Below the pieces are notes generated by a model that had not been told where the DNA came from, searched no databases, and saw nothing but the letters and a program-made list of their open reading frames with translations. Shown piece after piece: positions 24,228-32,255 of a stretch of 64,000 nt of DNA. Source of the DNA: Streptomyces shenzhenensis (GTDB taxonomy: Bacteria > Actinomycetota > Actinomycetes > Streptomycetales > Streptomycetaceae); the NCBI RefSeq assembly GCF_021462265.1, contig NZ_JAJONF010000013.1, forward strand, positions 159,617-223,616. The letters run 5' to 3'. Both the position numbers and the translations under genes were made by a program. Each line of letters begins with the position of its first letter. The first letter of the stretch is position 1.

Positions 24228-26903
24228 GTGGCCGATACACGCATACCGAACCCCCGCCTCGACGCGCGCGGAGCCGACCGGGCCGCAGGGGTACTGCTCG
24301 GCGCCGCGGTGGGCGACGCGTTGGGCGTGCCGTACGAGTTCCAGGCGACCCTTCGGGACGACCAGCAGCCGCGGATGATCGGCGGCGGCCTGGGACCGTA
24401 CAAGCCCGGTGAGTACTCCGACGACACCCAGATGCAGGTGTGCATCGCCGAGGTGGCGGCGACCGGGGCCGATCTGCGCGGCCCCGACGCCCTCGACGCG
24501 ATCGCGGCCGGCTTCCGGCGCTGGCTCGCCGGGGGCGCCAGCGACGTCGGCAACCAGACCAAAGCCGTCCTGTCGGCCGCGGACCACGCGTCCGGGACCG
24601 CGGGCGCGGCGATGCTGGGAGCCGCCCGCGACTACGCCGCCCGCCACCCCCAGAGCGCGGGCAACGGCTCGCTGATGCGCACCGGCATCGTCGCGCTCGC
24701 CCATCTCGGGGACGCGGCCGCCATGGCCGAGGCGGCCGTCGCGGTCAGCGCGCTCACCCACCCGGACCCCGACTGCGCCGACGCCTGCGTGCTGTGGTGC
24801 TCGGGCATCCGCACCGCCGTGCTGGAGGGGACCTTCGACGGCGTACACGCCGGCCTGGACCTGCTGCCGGCTGACCGCCGAGCTCTCTGGGTGGAGCGGC
24901 TGGACGAGGCGGAGGCCCACCCCCCGCACCACTTCTCCCCCAACGGCTGGGTCGTCTCCGCGCTCCAGGCCGCCTGGTCGGCGATCACCCGCACCCCCGT
25001 CCCCGAACTGGCCCCCGCCGAGCAGAGCTTCCCCGCCCAGCACCTGAGTCTGGCCCTGGAGGCGGCGGTCCGGGCCGGGAACGACACCGACACCGTCGCG
25101 GCGATCGCCGGCGCCCTGCTCGGCGCGCGCTGGGGCTGCTCCGGCATCCCGCTGGAGTGGCAGCAGGCCGTGCACGGCTGGCCCGGTCTCACCGGCGTCG
25201 ACCTGGTGCGCCTGGCGGTGCGCACCGCCCGGGGCGGGCAGGACGACGGCGATGGCTGGCCCTCGGCGGCCCGCGTCCCCGTCCCGGCCGGCGCGCACCG
25301 CGGCTTCGCCGTGCCCCACCCGCACGACCCCGGGGTGTTGCTGGGCAACCTCGCCCTGCTCCAAGGGGCCGAGCCGGTCGCCGTCGACGCGGTGGTGTCG
25401 CTGTGCCGCATGGGCGCGGCCCCGGTGCTGCCCGACGCCGACGCCGAGCACGTGCGCGTCTGGCTGGTGGACAACGACGGCGACAACGCCAACCTGCACT
25501 ACGTGGTGGACCAGGCCGCCCGTGAGGTGCTGCGGCTGCGTGGCGCGGGCAAGCGGGTCCTGCTCCACTGCGCCGCCGGCCAGAGCCGTACCCCGGCCGT
25601 CGCCGCCGTGTACAGCCACCTTGCCACCGGCGCGGACGCCGGGACCGCGCTGAAGGAACTGCGTGAGGTGCTGGTGCACGGTTGGCAACTGTCGGCGCAC
25701 GTCGAACTGCTGGAGGCCGTGCATGCGTTGGCCGGTCCGCCGGTCGACAGCCAGGCTTCGCTGTTCAGCTGGCCCGAAGAGGAGGACGGGGAGCAGGAGG
25801 CTTTGCCGGACGTTGCCCTTGAGCCGGAGGTACAGACCGAGTTCCTGAGGGAGAAGTGGGCGGCCTCGCGTGTCCGAGGACTGCTGCTCGGCCTGGCCGT
25901 GGGCGACACCCTCGGTGCGGCCCGGGGCAAGCTGCCCGCCGACGTCTCGTTGCGGGCCGGGGTGAGCACCCAGTTGGCCTGTTTCACGGCCGAGGGGACG
26001 ATCCGCGCGTTCGTGCGGGGTGACCACAAGGGGATCTGCTCACCCTCGGGGGTGGTGTGGCACGCCTACCGCCGGTGGGCTGATCTGCAGGGCATAGAAC
26101 TGCTGGATCACCCCGGGTCTGGGCAAGGGGGAGCGTGGCCGGACGGTTGGCTCGCTCAGGTGCCCATGCTGGCGCAGCGGCGGGGTTCGGCGCCCGCGAC
26201 CGTCACCGCCCTGTCCGGAAGCGGGTCGGGCAGCCTGGGGAACCCCACCGCCAGCCGTGGCTGCCACGCCCTCACTCGTACCCTGCCTGTCGCCGTGGCC
26301 GTGGCCGGGCACGGCTCGGACTACTGGGTCGACGAAGCTCGCGCGATGGCCGCCCTCACCCACGGCGACCCCGCCGCGCAGTCCGCTGCCGCCCACGCGG
26401 TCGTGCTGGCCGCGCGCTGCCTGACCAGTGGGGCTCGACCGCAGGTGCGGCGTGCCTTGAGGGAGGGCATCCGCTTCCTTCGCGAGGTCATGACCGGCGC
26501 CGAACTGGAGCAGCTCACCAGGGCACTCGATCGTGCCGGCACTCATCCCGCCGACGCGAACTTCCTCGCCCACGTCGCGCCGGACGCCACCGCCCCCTCC
26601 GCTTTGCTGGGCGGTGTGTACGTCGCCGCGTCCTTCCCGGAGCGGGATCAGGTGACCGACGCGCTGCACTTCGCCGCCGGGGCGCCGGACGGCGACTCGG
26701 TCGCCTGCGTGGCCGGCGCGCTGCTCGGAGCGGCGCACGGCGCGGAGGCGCTGCCGGTCGATCTGGTGAGCCGGCACGAACTGGCCTGGGTGCTCGACAC
26801 CTTGGCCCGCGACCTCATCGCCCAGATCACCGACTCGCCCAGCGGCAGCGAGTACACCGCCGGCTGGGACCCGCACTGGTGGGGCCGCTACCCCGGCTGG
26901 TGA
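24228..26903 (+). CDS. ADP-ribosylglycohydrolase / dual-specificity phosphatase / ADP-ribosylglycohydrolase fusion
   Basis: An 891-residue three-part protein. Domain 1 (~15-330) is a DraG-type ADP-ribosylglycohydrolase with metal ligands in YSDDTQM and GNDTDTVAAIAGALLGA, predicted active. Domain 2 (~340-505) is a dual-specificity phosphatase with the P-loop HCAAGQSRTP (C-x5-R). Domain 3 (~540-870) is a second DraG copy in which the SDDT motif is replaced by TAEGT while PDGDSVACVAGALLGAAHG remains, so it is probably inactive or structural. Such proteins belong to ADP-ribose/NAD processing systems, removing ADP-ribose and phosphate groups from targets. The GTG start has GGAG 8 bp upstream. It overlaps the convergent hypothetical gene by 16 bp. 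Confidence 0.88.
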   Translation: MADTRIPNPRLDARGADRAAGVLLGAAVGDALGVPYEFQATLRDDQQPRMIGGGLGPYKPGEYSDDTQMQVCIAEVAATGADLRGPDALDAIAAGFRRWLAGGASDVGNQTKAVLSAADHASGTAGAAMLGAARDYAARHPQSAGNGSLMRTGIVALAHLGDAAAMAEAAVAVSALTHPDPDCADACVLWCSGIRTAVLEGTFDGVHAGLDLLPADRRALWVERLDEAEAHPPHHFSPNGWVVSALQAAWSAITRTPVPELAPAEQSFPAQHLSLALEAAVRAGNDTDTVAAIAGALLGARWGCSGIPLEWQQAVHGWPGLTGVDLVRLAVRTARGGQDDGDGWPSAARVPVPAGAHRGFAVPHPHDPGVLLGNLALLQGAEPVAVDAVVSLCRMGAAPVLPDADAEHVRVWLVDNDGDNANLHYVVDQAAREVLRLRGAGKRVLLHCAAGQSRTPAVAAVYSHLATGADAGTALKELREVLVHGWQLSAHVELLEAVHALAGPPVDSQASLFSWPEEEDGEQEALPDVALEPEVQTEFLREKWAASRVRGLLLGLAVGDTLGAARGKLPADVSLRAGVSTQLACFTAEGTIRAFVRGDHKGICSPSGVVWHAYRRWADLQGIELLDHPGSGQGGAWPDGWLAQVPMLAQRRGSAPATVTALSGSGSGSLGNPTASRGCHALTRTLPVAVAVAGHGSDYWVDEARAMAALTHGDPAAQSAAAHAVVLAARCLTSGARPQVRRALREGIRFLREVMTGAELEQLTRALDRAGTHPADANFLAHVAPDATAPSALLGGVYVAASFPERDQVTDALHFAAGAPDGDSVACVAGALLGAAHGAEALPVDLVSRHELAWVLDTLARDLIAQITDSPSGSEYTAGWDPHWWGRYPGW

Positions 26904-28438
26904 CCAGCGGCAGCAGCCCTGTCGGCGGCGCTCTGGTCGTCCGATGGCAGGAGAGCGGCGGCCGCGGTGCGCAGCAGGCGGACGAGTTCGGGTGTGTCGG
27001 CCGCGGGGTCGTGCGCGTACAGCAGGTTGCTGGCGAGCATGGCGCGTTCGGCGGTCGTGCCCTGCTGGAAGTCCGCCGAGTCGGCCAGCCCGGCCGCCCA
27101 GGCCGGAACGGCGGCCTTCCACTGCTCCCGCTGCCGCTCCAGGAGGAGTTCGGTCCGCCCGGCCCGCGCCTTGGTGAGGGCGCGCCGGATGTAGAGGGAC
27201 TGCACGGGGCAGTCGGAGCCGAACATGCTGCGTGCGACCTCAGCGCCCCGGCGGTCCTGAGCTGAGGGCGTCTGACCCGCCAGGTACTGCTCGTCGTTGA
27301 GCAGGGCCTCGCGCAGTTCCTTTCCCCACCGCTTGAGGTGGGGAAAGGAGGACTGCTCTTCCCGCACGGCCCTGATGCTCTGCTCCCACCCCTTCAGCCA
27401 GCGGTCGAGTTCCTCCGCCCAGTCAGCCTGGACCCGGTAACGATGCACCTTGTCGCCAGAGCGGAACGCCGCGGTGAACCCGCTCAGTTCGTCATCGTGC
27501 CGCGCCGCTTCCGCCCGCGCACCCTTCAGACCGCGCAGACCGGGATGCTTCAGGTCGCGCGCTCCGTCAAGGCGCCTGGCCCAGCCGCCGTGATACCGCT
27601 CGATCACGACTTGGTCCGGCAGCTGCGCAGCGACCTCCTGAAAGAACGATTCGCGGTCGTCCCAGTCGACGATCGAGGTGCGAGCATCTTCCGGGACCGG
27701 CCCGCTTGAGCGGGATTCCGCGATGACGTCGACAGCGGGCCGGTCGCGGCCTGTGCGGACAGCCGCCGGATCGTCCAGCAGACCGTGCAGCCCCGCGAGC
27801 AGCAGTTCGAGCTTCTCCGCCACCGACCGCTGGTCCTCGAGCCATTCCAGGGCGCGATCGTTGCCCTGCACCTGGACACTGAAGCTGCCGTCCCTGCCGA
27901 GGAAGTCGGATCCCGGGGTGCATCCGTAGGCGGCGAGTTCTTCGGTGGCCGCCTTGATGACGCAGGCGTCCCGATCCCCCGGAGAACCGGCCACAGCGGT
28001 CACGGGCAGGGAGAAGGTCAGCGTGTCCACGTAGGTGGCGTTGCCCGGCAGCCCCAGATCGTCGTACAGCTCGATGGTGTACTCACCCGGGCCGACGCTG
28101 CCGATGTAGGCACTCACCCAGCCGTAGACGCGACAGCCGCCGTCGCCCTCGTCGTACCCGTCTGCGTCACCTTCGTCGTCCCCTTCGCCCACAGGACCCT
28201 CCACGGAGTCCGTCGCCCAGGCCTTCCATGCCTCATCCGGATCACCACCTGCGGCCTCCAGCCAGCCGTTGGGGTCAGCCAGACCGTGATGGACGGCAGC
28301 GGAGGCGAAGCCGACGGCGTCACGGGCACGGATACCGACGATGTCCGGGTCGATGCCCGCACGAACCAGGATGTCGGCGTCTTCGAGACCGCATCCCAAC
28401 TGGATGAATTTCTCTCTGTCCGCGTCGTTCCCACCCAT
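26888..28438 (-). CDS. Hypothetical protein in the defence island
   Basis: A 516-residue soluble protein I cannot assign. The N-terminal ~60 residues (FIQLGCGLEDADILVRAGID) look like a small helical domain, followed by an acidic low-complexity stretch (~85-105). A beta-rich segment comes next, with VYGWVSAYIGSVGPGEYTIE and YVDTLTFSLPVTAV, then a long charged helical region. There are no signal peptide, membrane segments or catalytic motifs. ATG 28438 is chosen over the longer open frame to 28528 because GGGAGAG lies just upstream and coding character starts there. Shared palindrome site 4, with a promoter (TTGTGA, 18 bp, CATACT), lies ~100 bp upstream, so it belongs to the island regulon. Confidence 0.65.
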   Translation of the reverse strand: MGGNDADREKFIQLGCGLEDADILVRAGIDPDIVGIRARDAVGFASAAVHHGLADPNGWLEAAGGDPDEAWKAWATDSVEGPVGEGDDEGDADGYDEGDGGCRVYGWVSAYIGSVGPGEYTIELYDDLGLPGNATYVDTLTFSLPVTAVAGSPGDRDACVIKAATEELAAYGCTPGSDFLGRDGSFSVQVQGNDRALEWLEDQRSVAEKLELLLAGLHGLLDDPAAVRTGRDRPAVDVIAESRSSGPVPEDARTSIVDWDDRESFFQEVAAQLPDQVVIERYHGGWARRLDGARDLKHPGLRGLKGARAEAARHDDELSGFTAAFRSGDKVHRYRVQADWAEELDRWLKGWEQSIRAVREEQSSFPHLKRWGKELREALLNDEQYLAGQTPSAQDRRGAEVARSMFGSDCPVQSLYIRRALTKARAGRTELLLERQREQWKAAVPAWAAGLADSADFQQGTTAERAMLASNLLYAHDPAADTPELVRLLRTAAAALLPSDDQSAADRAAAAGHQPG

Positions 28439-28548
28439 GCCCAGGCTCTCCCACTCTGCTGATGCCACCGATCTGCCCGGTCGCCGGACGACCGGGCAGC
28501 CCACTCCCCATGAGGCAGCCGTTGTCAAAGGCCATCAGTATGTGCTGT

Positions 28549-28565
28549 CGTGCGCTAAGTTCACA
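28549..28565 (+). promoter_or_regulatory. Shared 17-bp palindrome, site 4
   Basis: The site reads CGTGCGCTAAGTTCACA, identical to site 7. On the minus strand, TTGTGA (28566-28561) and CATACT (28542-28537) form a promoter with an 18-bp spacer for the hypothetical gene at 28438. The MerR/beta-clamp remnant begins ~25 bp to its right. Confidence 0.7.
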
Positions 28566-28589
28566 ACGATTCACGCCCGGCCAACTGAA

Positions 28590-28998
28590 GAGGCCCAGGT
28601 GCTGGCCCGACTGAGCCGGGCCGGCATGCCCCTGGCGGACATCCGGCTGGTACTGGCCGGCTGGTCCAGCGAACGCGGACCTGGTGCGCGGGCTCCTCCA
28701 GGCATACCTGCGCCGCCTGAAACAGGGCCTGGCCGACGCCCGCGGTGAGTTCTCCACATTCCGAGCCGTCAGCGTGCTCAGGGCGGCGGACGACGGCACG
28801 GTGATCGTCTGCGCGGACGGTGACGACGGCCTGGACAACGTCGGCGTCAACCGCGAGTTCCTGCTGGACGCGCTCGCGGCCGCGGCCCGGGACGCCCTGG
28901 TCCTCGAACTGGGCGCCCCCACCGCACCGCTCGCGATCCGCCGCCCCGACGCAGAACGCGCCTTCTCGCTGCTGATGCCGGTGCGTCTGGAGGACTGA
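28590..28998 (+). pseudogene. Truncated, frameshifted MerR-type regulator with DNA-polymerase beta-clamp-like C-terminus
   Basis: The frame at ~28587-28675 reads EEAQVLARLSRAGMPLADIR, the second half of a MerR HTH domain. Near 28675 the coding frame shifts by one, and the new frame (from ~28678 to the stop at 28998) continues with LLQAYLRRLKQGLADARGEF (MerR dimer helix), then VGVNREFLLDALAA and FSLLMPVRL, which resemble the C-terminal domain of the DNA polymerase III beta clamp. The first HTH half is missing. A GTG at 28684 could still give a 104-residue protein with only the clamp-like part. Intact MerR/beta-clamp fusions are known in Streptomyces (from memory). The damage directly abuts palindrome site 4. 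Confidence 0.6.
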
Positions 28999-29028
28999 AG
29001 TCCGTCTTCAACAGAACATGAGCGCGGA

Positions 29029-29034
29029 TATGAT
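29029..29034 (+). promoter_or_regulatory. -10 element of a probable leaderless promoter
   Basis: TATGAT ends 6 bp before ATG 29041, so transcription would start at or next to the start codon. No Shine-Dalgarno sequence precedes this ATG, which supports leaderless translation, common in actinobacteria. The -35 region is weak. Confidence 0.5.
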
Positions 29035-29040
29035 CAGAAA

Positions 29041-29532
29041 ATGGAGATCGCTTCGCCCCGGCGTGTGAACCGGAAGTGGCCAGTGCTGGGCATGTGGGTG
29101 GCCATAGGCGCGGACGGCCAAGCGGTCGTGTCCCTGAAGAAGATCAAAGCAGGTGTGCCGGTCGAGGTGCCCCTGCCGGAGAACATGACGGCTCTGCGGC
29201 GGCTGGCCACCAACGCGCGCAGAGGAGTACGGGGGCCGGGCCTGAAGGTGCGGGTCACGGGCACTCGGCAGGCTCCCGAGGTCACCGTTCTGACGGCGAG
29301 CAACGCGGTCGGCATCCTGGTTGTCGGCGCCCTGGCCGAATCGTTCAAAGCACGCCTGTCCGATGACGCCGAACGAGCCCTGCTCCTGCTTCGCAGCCGT
29401 GAGGAGGAGCGCCGCCGCCAGGAGCACTCCTATCTCGGCCGTGTCGACGCGCAGCGAGCCGACGAGTTCGGATCTTCCACCGGCCTCCGCACTGTCTCAG
29501 GGGGACTTCCGACCCTTGGCCGCCGTCGCTGA
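29041..29532 (+). CDS. Hypothetical protein, leaderless
   Basis: A 163-residue protein of unknown function. Residues 1-~75 are beta-rich with KWPVLGMWVAIGADGQAVVS and VPLPENMTALRRLATNARRG, then VTVLTASNAVGILVVGALAE and a charged helix SDDAERALLLLRSREEERRR. No signal peptide, clear membrane segment or catalytic motif is visible. It has normal GC-rich codon use, so it is likely real despite lacking an RBS; a TATGAT box immediately upstream suggests a leaderless mRNA. It follows the MerR/clamp remnant by 42 bp. I do not recognise a family. Confidence 0.55.
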   Translation: MEIASPRRVNRKWPVLGMWVAIGADGQAVVSLKKIKAGVPVEVPLPENMTALRRLATNARRGVRGPGLKVRVTGTRQAPEVTVLTASNAVGILVVGALAESFKARLSDDAERALLLLRSREEERRRQEHSYLGRVDAQRADEFGSSTGLRTVSGGLPTLGRRR

Positions 29533-29605
29533 ACCGTCACCCCACAGGCTGCGACCGCCACGCCCTGGGCATCCTGGCGCACTCCGCCTCATGTACGATG
29601 ATCAA

Positions 29606-29687
29606 GAGGGCAGTGCTCCTGAGCGCTCTCTCCTCTCAGACGAAGGCCCCCGGAGCCTTACCAACTCCAACGCAGGGGGCCTTCGTC
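29606..29687 (+). ncRNA. Candidate small RNA with 5' hairpin and terminator
   Basis: In the 339-bp gene-free stretch 29533-29871, a -10-like TACGAT (29594-29599) is followed by a small hairpin (AGTGCTC-CT-GAGCGCT, one G-U pair) and a perfect 13-bp stem GACGAAGGCCCCC (29639-29651) with GGGGGCCTTCGTC (29675-29687). This could be an ~80-nt structured RNA, or only a terminator for the gene ending at 29532. The remainder of the gap shows nothing I can name. Confidence 0.45.
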
Positions 29688-29871
29688 GTTCCCAGGAATC
29701 GGCGGTGCTCGCCAGGGCGGCCGAGCCACCCGACGACTGCCTCGTCGCAGTGCGGTGTCGCGCTCGCCGTCGCCCGCCGGTGATGGTCCAGCTACTGGCC
29801 CGGGTCCGAAGTGGCCGCCCTGTATCCGGGTTCGGGCCGGCCCTCTTCAGGACCGACCCGTACGGACGGCG

Positions 29872-30147
29872 TCACCCGGCGTTCTTCTCCGCCCAGGTCG
29901 CGAGCCCGACCATGCCGCCCTGTTCCGCGGCCGCCAGCGCCTCGCGGGCGCGCTCTATCGCCTTGGCGAGTACGTCCAACTGGGCCGTGTCGAGCATCAG
30001 GATGACCGTTGAGTCCTCGAACGCGTCTTCATCCTCGTAGTGGGCGGTCATCACGGCCCGGTTGCCGAAGCTGGGATCGTTGAAGATGCTCAGCGCGACG
30101 GTGCCGCCGATCTGTGCGTCGACCGTGCCGAGATTGATGTTGAACAT
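29872..30147 (-). CDS. Small hypothetical protein
   Basis: A 91-residue acidic protein: MFNINLGTVDAQIGGTVALS, then HYEDEDAFEDSTVILMLDTA, an amphipathic helix AKAIERAREALAAAEQ and WAEKNAG at the end. No family is recognised. The longer open frame to 30219 lacks coding character upstream; ATG 30147 has GGAG about 14 bp upstream. It lies downstream of the PASTA lipoprotein gene on the same strand (172-bp gap) and might share its transcript. Confidence 0.55.
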   Translation of the reverse strand: MFNINLGTVDAQIGGTVALSIFNDPSFGNRAVMTAHYEDEDAFEDSTVILMLDTAQLDVLAKAIERAREALAAAEQGGMVGLATWAEKNAG

Positions 30148-30318
30148 GACGTCCGGTTCTCCGTTCGATACGGGCGTGAACAGTCCCGCTCCAGTGCGTT
30201 CGGTCGCGCGGGGCGACATTGCGCGAACCGGCGGGCTCGCCGGGTGCGGGGCAGGGAAGAGGTGTGATGCGCCGGAAGTGCGTGGAGGTCTTTGGGGCCG
30301 GTACCCGCCCCGACGGCG

Positions 30319-30984
30319 TCAGCAGCTCTCGCCGAACTTGACGGCCTCGATCGTCACCGGCTGCCCGTCGAGCTTCGCCCCGGCCGCCGGATCGGTCGAG
30401 CAGACCGCCCAGTTCGACTCGACGAGCACCCAACGGTCCTGGCCCGACGCGTCGTTGACCGTGATGCTGGTGGAACCGTCGAGCGCCTGGCGGGCGACCT
30501 TGACGGACTTCCCCACGAAGTTCGGCATGGTGGAGCCGGCCTTCTCGGGTTCACCCTGGTCACCGCCCGCGGGGCAGGTCTCCTCCAGCTTGACCGTGCT
30601 GAAGTCGATCTTCGTGTCCGTCGCGCGTTTGCCGGGCTTCGGGGTCTGGGCGCAGACCTTCCAGTCCCGGTCGAGAATCTGGTTGCGCCCCCGGCCGAGC
30701 GCGTCGTGCGACGTCAGGTAGTAGAAGCCGGCGGCCTGCGCCTGGTCCTGGGCGCTCTGCAGTCCCTTGCCCACCATGTCCGGCAGCACGGCGGTGGCCT
30801 CGGTGGTGGCCGGGGATTCCTGGGCGTCCCCGGGTTCCCGGGTCCCCTCGCCGGTGGGGGTGGCCGACGCCTCGGGGGTGGGGGCGCTGGGCTTGGCGTC
30901 CGCGCCGGTGCCGGCGGTCGGGCCGCAGGCGGTGAGCACGGCGAGCGCCAGCGCGACGGTCGCGGAGGTGCGGGTGATGCGCAT
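30319..30984 (-). CDS. Secreted PASTA-domain lipoprotein
   Basis: A 221-residue protein. The signal sequence MRITRTSATVALALAVLTAC ends in a lipobox (LTAC, Cys20), followed by a Ser/Thr/Pro/Glu-rich linker to ~65. Two PASTA-like repeats follow: LPDMVGKGLQSAQDQAQAAG with DWKVCAQTPKPGK, and MPNFVGKSVKVARQALDG with NWAVCSTDPAAGA. PASTA modules bind cell-wall fragments or partner proteins outside the membrane. ATG 30984 is the only start that places a signal peptide. A leftward promoter overlaps palindrome site 5 (TTGTGA, 17 bp, CATACT), which ties an envelope protein to the island regulon. Confidence 0.82.
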   Translation of the reverse strand: MRITRTSATVALALAVLTACGPTAGTGADAKPSAPTPEASATPTGEGTREPGDAQESPATTEATAVLPDMVGKGLQSAQDQAQAAGFYYLTSHDALGRGRNQILDRDWKVCAQTPKPGKRATDTKIDFSTVKLEETCPAGGDQGEPEKAGSTMPNFVGKSVKVARQALDGSTSITVNDASGQDRWVLVESNWAVCSTDPAAGAKLDGQPVTIEAVKFGESC

Positions 30985-31133
30985 GGTTAACCCCAGGGAT
31001 GTCTCAGGCGGGAGTGGACCGTTGTGCGTCGGCAGGTTCGGCCCGCCGTACCGACGACCGGGCCCGGCAGGACGCTCGGCCGACGGTCGGCCGGGGACCC
31101 CTCGATGGCAACCGGCCGGCCCAGTATGCAGTT

Positions 31134-31150
31134 CGTGCACTGAGTTCACA
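31134..31150 (+). promoter_or_regulatory. Shared 17-bp palindrome, site 5 (PASTA lipoprotein promoter)
   Basis: The site reads CGTGCACTGAGTTCACA. On the minus strand, TTGTGA (31151-31146) and CATACT (31128-31123), exactly 17 bp apart, form one of the clearest promoters of the set, directed at the lipoprotein gene ~140 bp away. Confidence 0.72.
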
Positions 31151-31253
31151 ACTTCATGCTGGAAACCTGGCGCGCACGTCTGCCCGGCGGGCAGCGGGCG
31201 TCCAGGCTCTGAGCCGGGCTCAAGAACGGGCACCGGGGAGGGGGGAGAGCGCG

Positions 31254-31343
31254 ATGAAGAAGAACACGCTGGAGTACGAGCACGCTCTGGACTCCGTGGT
31301 CGACATCATGTCGGCCACCACGCGGGCCGACTGCCCCGCCTGA
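31254..31343 (+). CDS. Very small ORF with strong RBS
   Basis: A 29-codon ORF with product MKKNTLEYEHALDSVVDIMS followed by ATTRADCPA. It is preceded by GGGGAGGGGGGAGAG directly upstream of the ATG, one of the strongest ribosome sites in the window, and is unlike the surrounding GC-driven shadow frames (Lys, Asn, Glu, Tyr rich). An acidic leader-like N-terminus and a Ser/Thr/Cys-containing tail recall a RiPP precursor, but no modification enzyme is nearby. It could also be a small regulatory peptide. Function unknown. Confidence 0.45.
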   Translation: MKKNTLEYEHALDSVVDIMSATTRADCPA

Positions 31344-31394
31344 CCGTCGGCCGCGGCGGCGTTCGCCACGGAAGCCGGTCGGCGCGCGCGACGG

Positions 31395-32255
31395 CTACGC
31401 GTCCTTGTCGGGCGTGTCCCAGGCCGGTAGCGGCACGCCGTCGAGCGCAGTGTGCTGGACCACCGCACACCGCATCTCCCGGACGGCAGCGAAGAGGCGT
31501 CGCCCGACCGCTTCGATGTCCTTCGGAGGGAACGAGATCCGGATCTGGTGCGGGTGTGACATGTCGTAGGTGAGCAGCCAGTCCGTGTCCGCGGTGGCGA
31601 AGTGGTCCTGGCCCGAGTCACCGTCTTCCGAGCGCCAGTTGCCTCGGTCCACGGTCGGCGCCAGGGCCCGCCGGAGGATCGCCAGGCGCTGGTCGTGGGC
31701 GAGCGGGCTCTCGGCGAGCCGGAGGCAGCGGTGGATACGGGGCCGGAACGGGGTGAACCACGGAGCCAGATCCGGCTCCATGTCCGCGAGCAACCGGGAG
31801 GCGAGGCGTCCCCCGGTCCATGCCTCGACGAACCCCGCCGCGCCCATGGGGTGGGGCTCGTAGCGCCCCGCTCTGTCCCGCACCACGGTGGACCAGCTCG
31901 CGGCTTCGCCCTCGGTGAGCCAGCAGAGTTGGTCGCCGTCGATGGTGGCGCCCCAGATCAGCAACCCTCCCGGCGCCGGATGGAGAGGGTACGGGTACCG
32001 TCCCTGGTGTCTCCCGGGCGTGCCCGACGGCCCGCCCCTCTGCCATTCGACCCTGTCGTGCCCGCTCCTGCCGAACGGCCTCCGCAGGCGGACGTAGTCG
32101 CAGAACTCGCCCCGCCCGTACGTCTCCACCAGCCACTTGTAGTCGTCGGGCAGCCGCACGCCGAGCCCGGTCTCCGCGGCGGCCCAACTGCCGCGGGCGT
32201 CGACGGGAGCCGCCGGCGGCGGCACGAGCCGCACCAGGCCCGGATTACCCGTCAC
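31395..32255 (-). CDS. SMI1/KNR4 (SUKH) family protein
   Basis: A 286-residue protein. Residues ~15-160 carry a SUKH-like fold: AAAETGLGVRLPDDYKWLVE, TYGRGEFCDYVRL, GGLLIWGATIDGDQLCWLTE and VVRDRAGRYEPHPMG. The rest has RLAILRRALAPTV and IRISFPPKDIEAVG and is unassigned. SUKH proteins are commonly immunity factors against polymorphic or contact-dependent toxins, or act as adaptor modules. GTG 32255 overlaps the stop of the upstream zinc-ribbon gene (GTGA), which fixes the start and shows coupling. No cognate toxin is visible nearby. Confidence 0.75.
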   Translation of the reverse strand: MTGNPGLVRLVPPPAAPVDARGSWAAAETGLGVRLPDDYKWLVETYGRGEFCDYVRLRRPFGRSGHDRVEWQRGGPSGTPGRHQGRYPYPLHPAPGGLLIWGATIDGDQLCWLTEGEAASWSTVVRDRAGRYEPHPMGAAGFVEAWTGGRLASRLLADMEPDLAPWFTPFRPRIHRCLRLAESPLAHDQRLAILRRALAPTVDRGNWRSEDGDSGQDHFATADTDWLLTYDMSHPHQIRISFPPKDIEAVGRRLFAAVREMRCAVVQHTALDGVPLPAWDTPDKDA

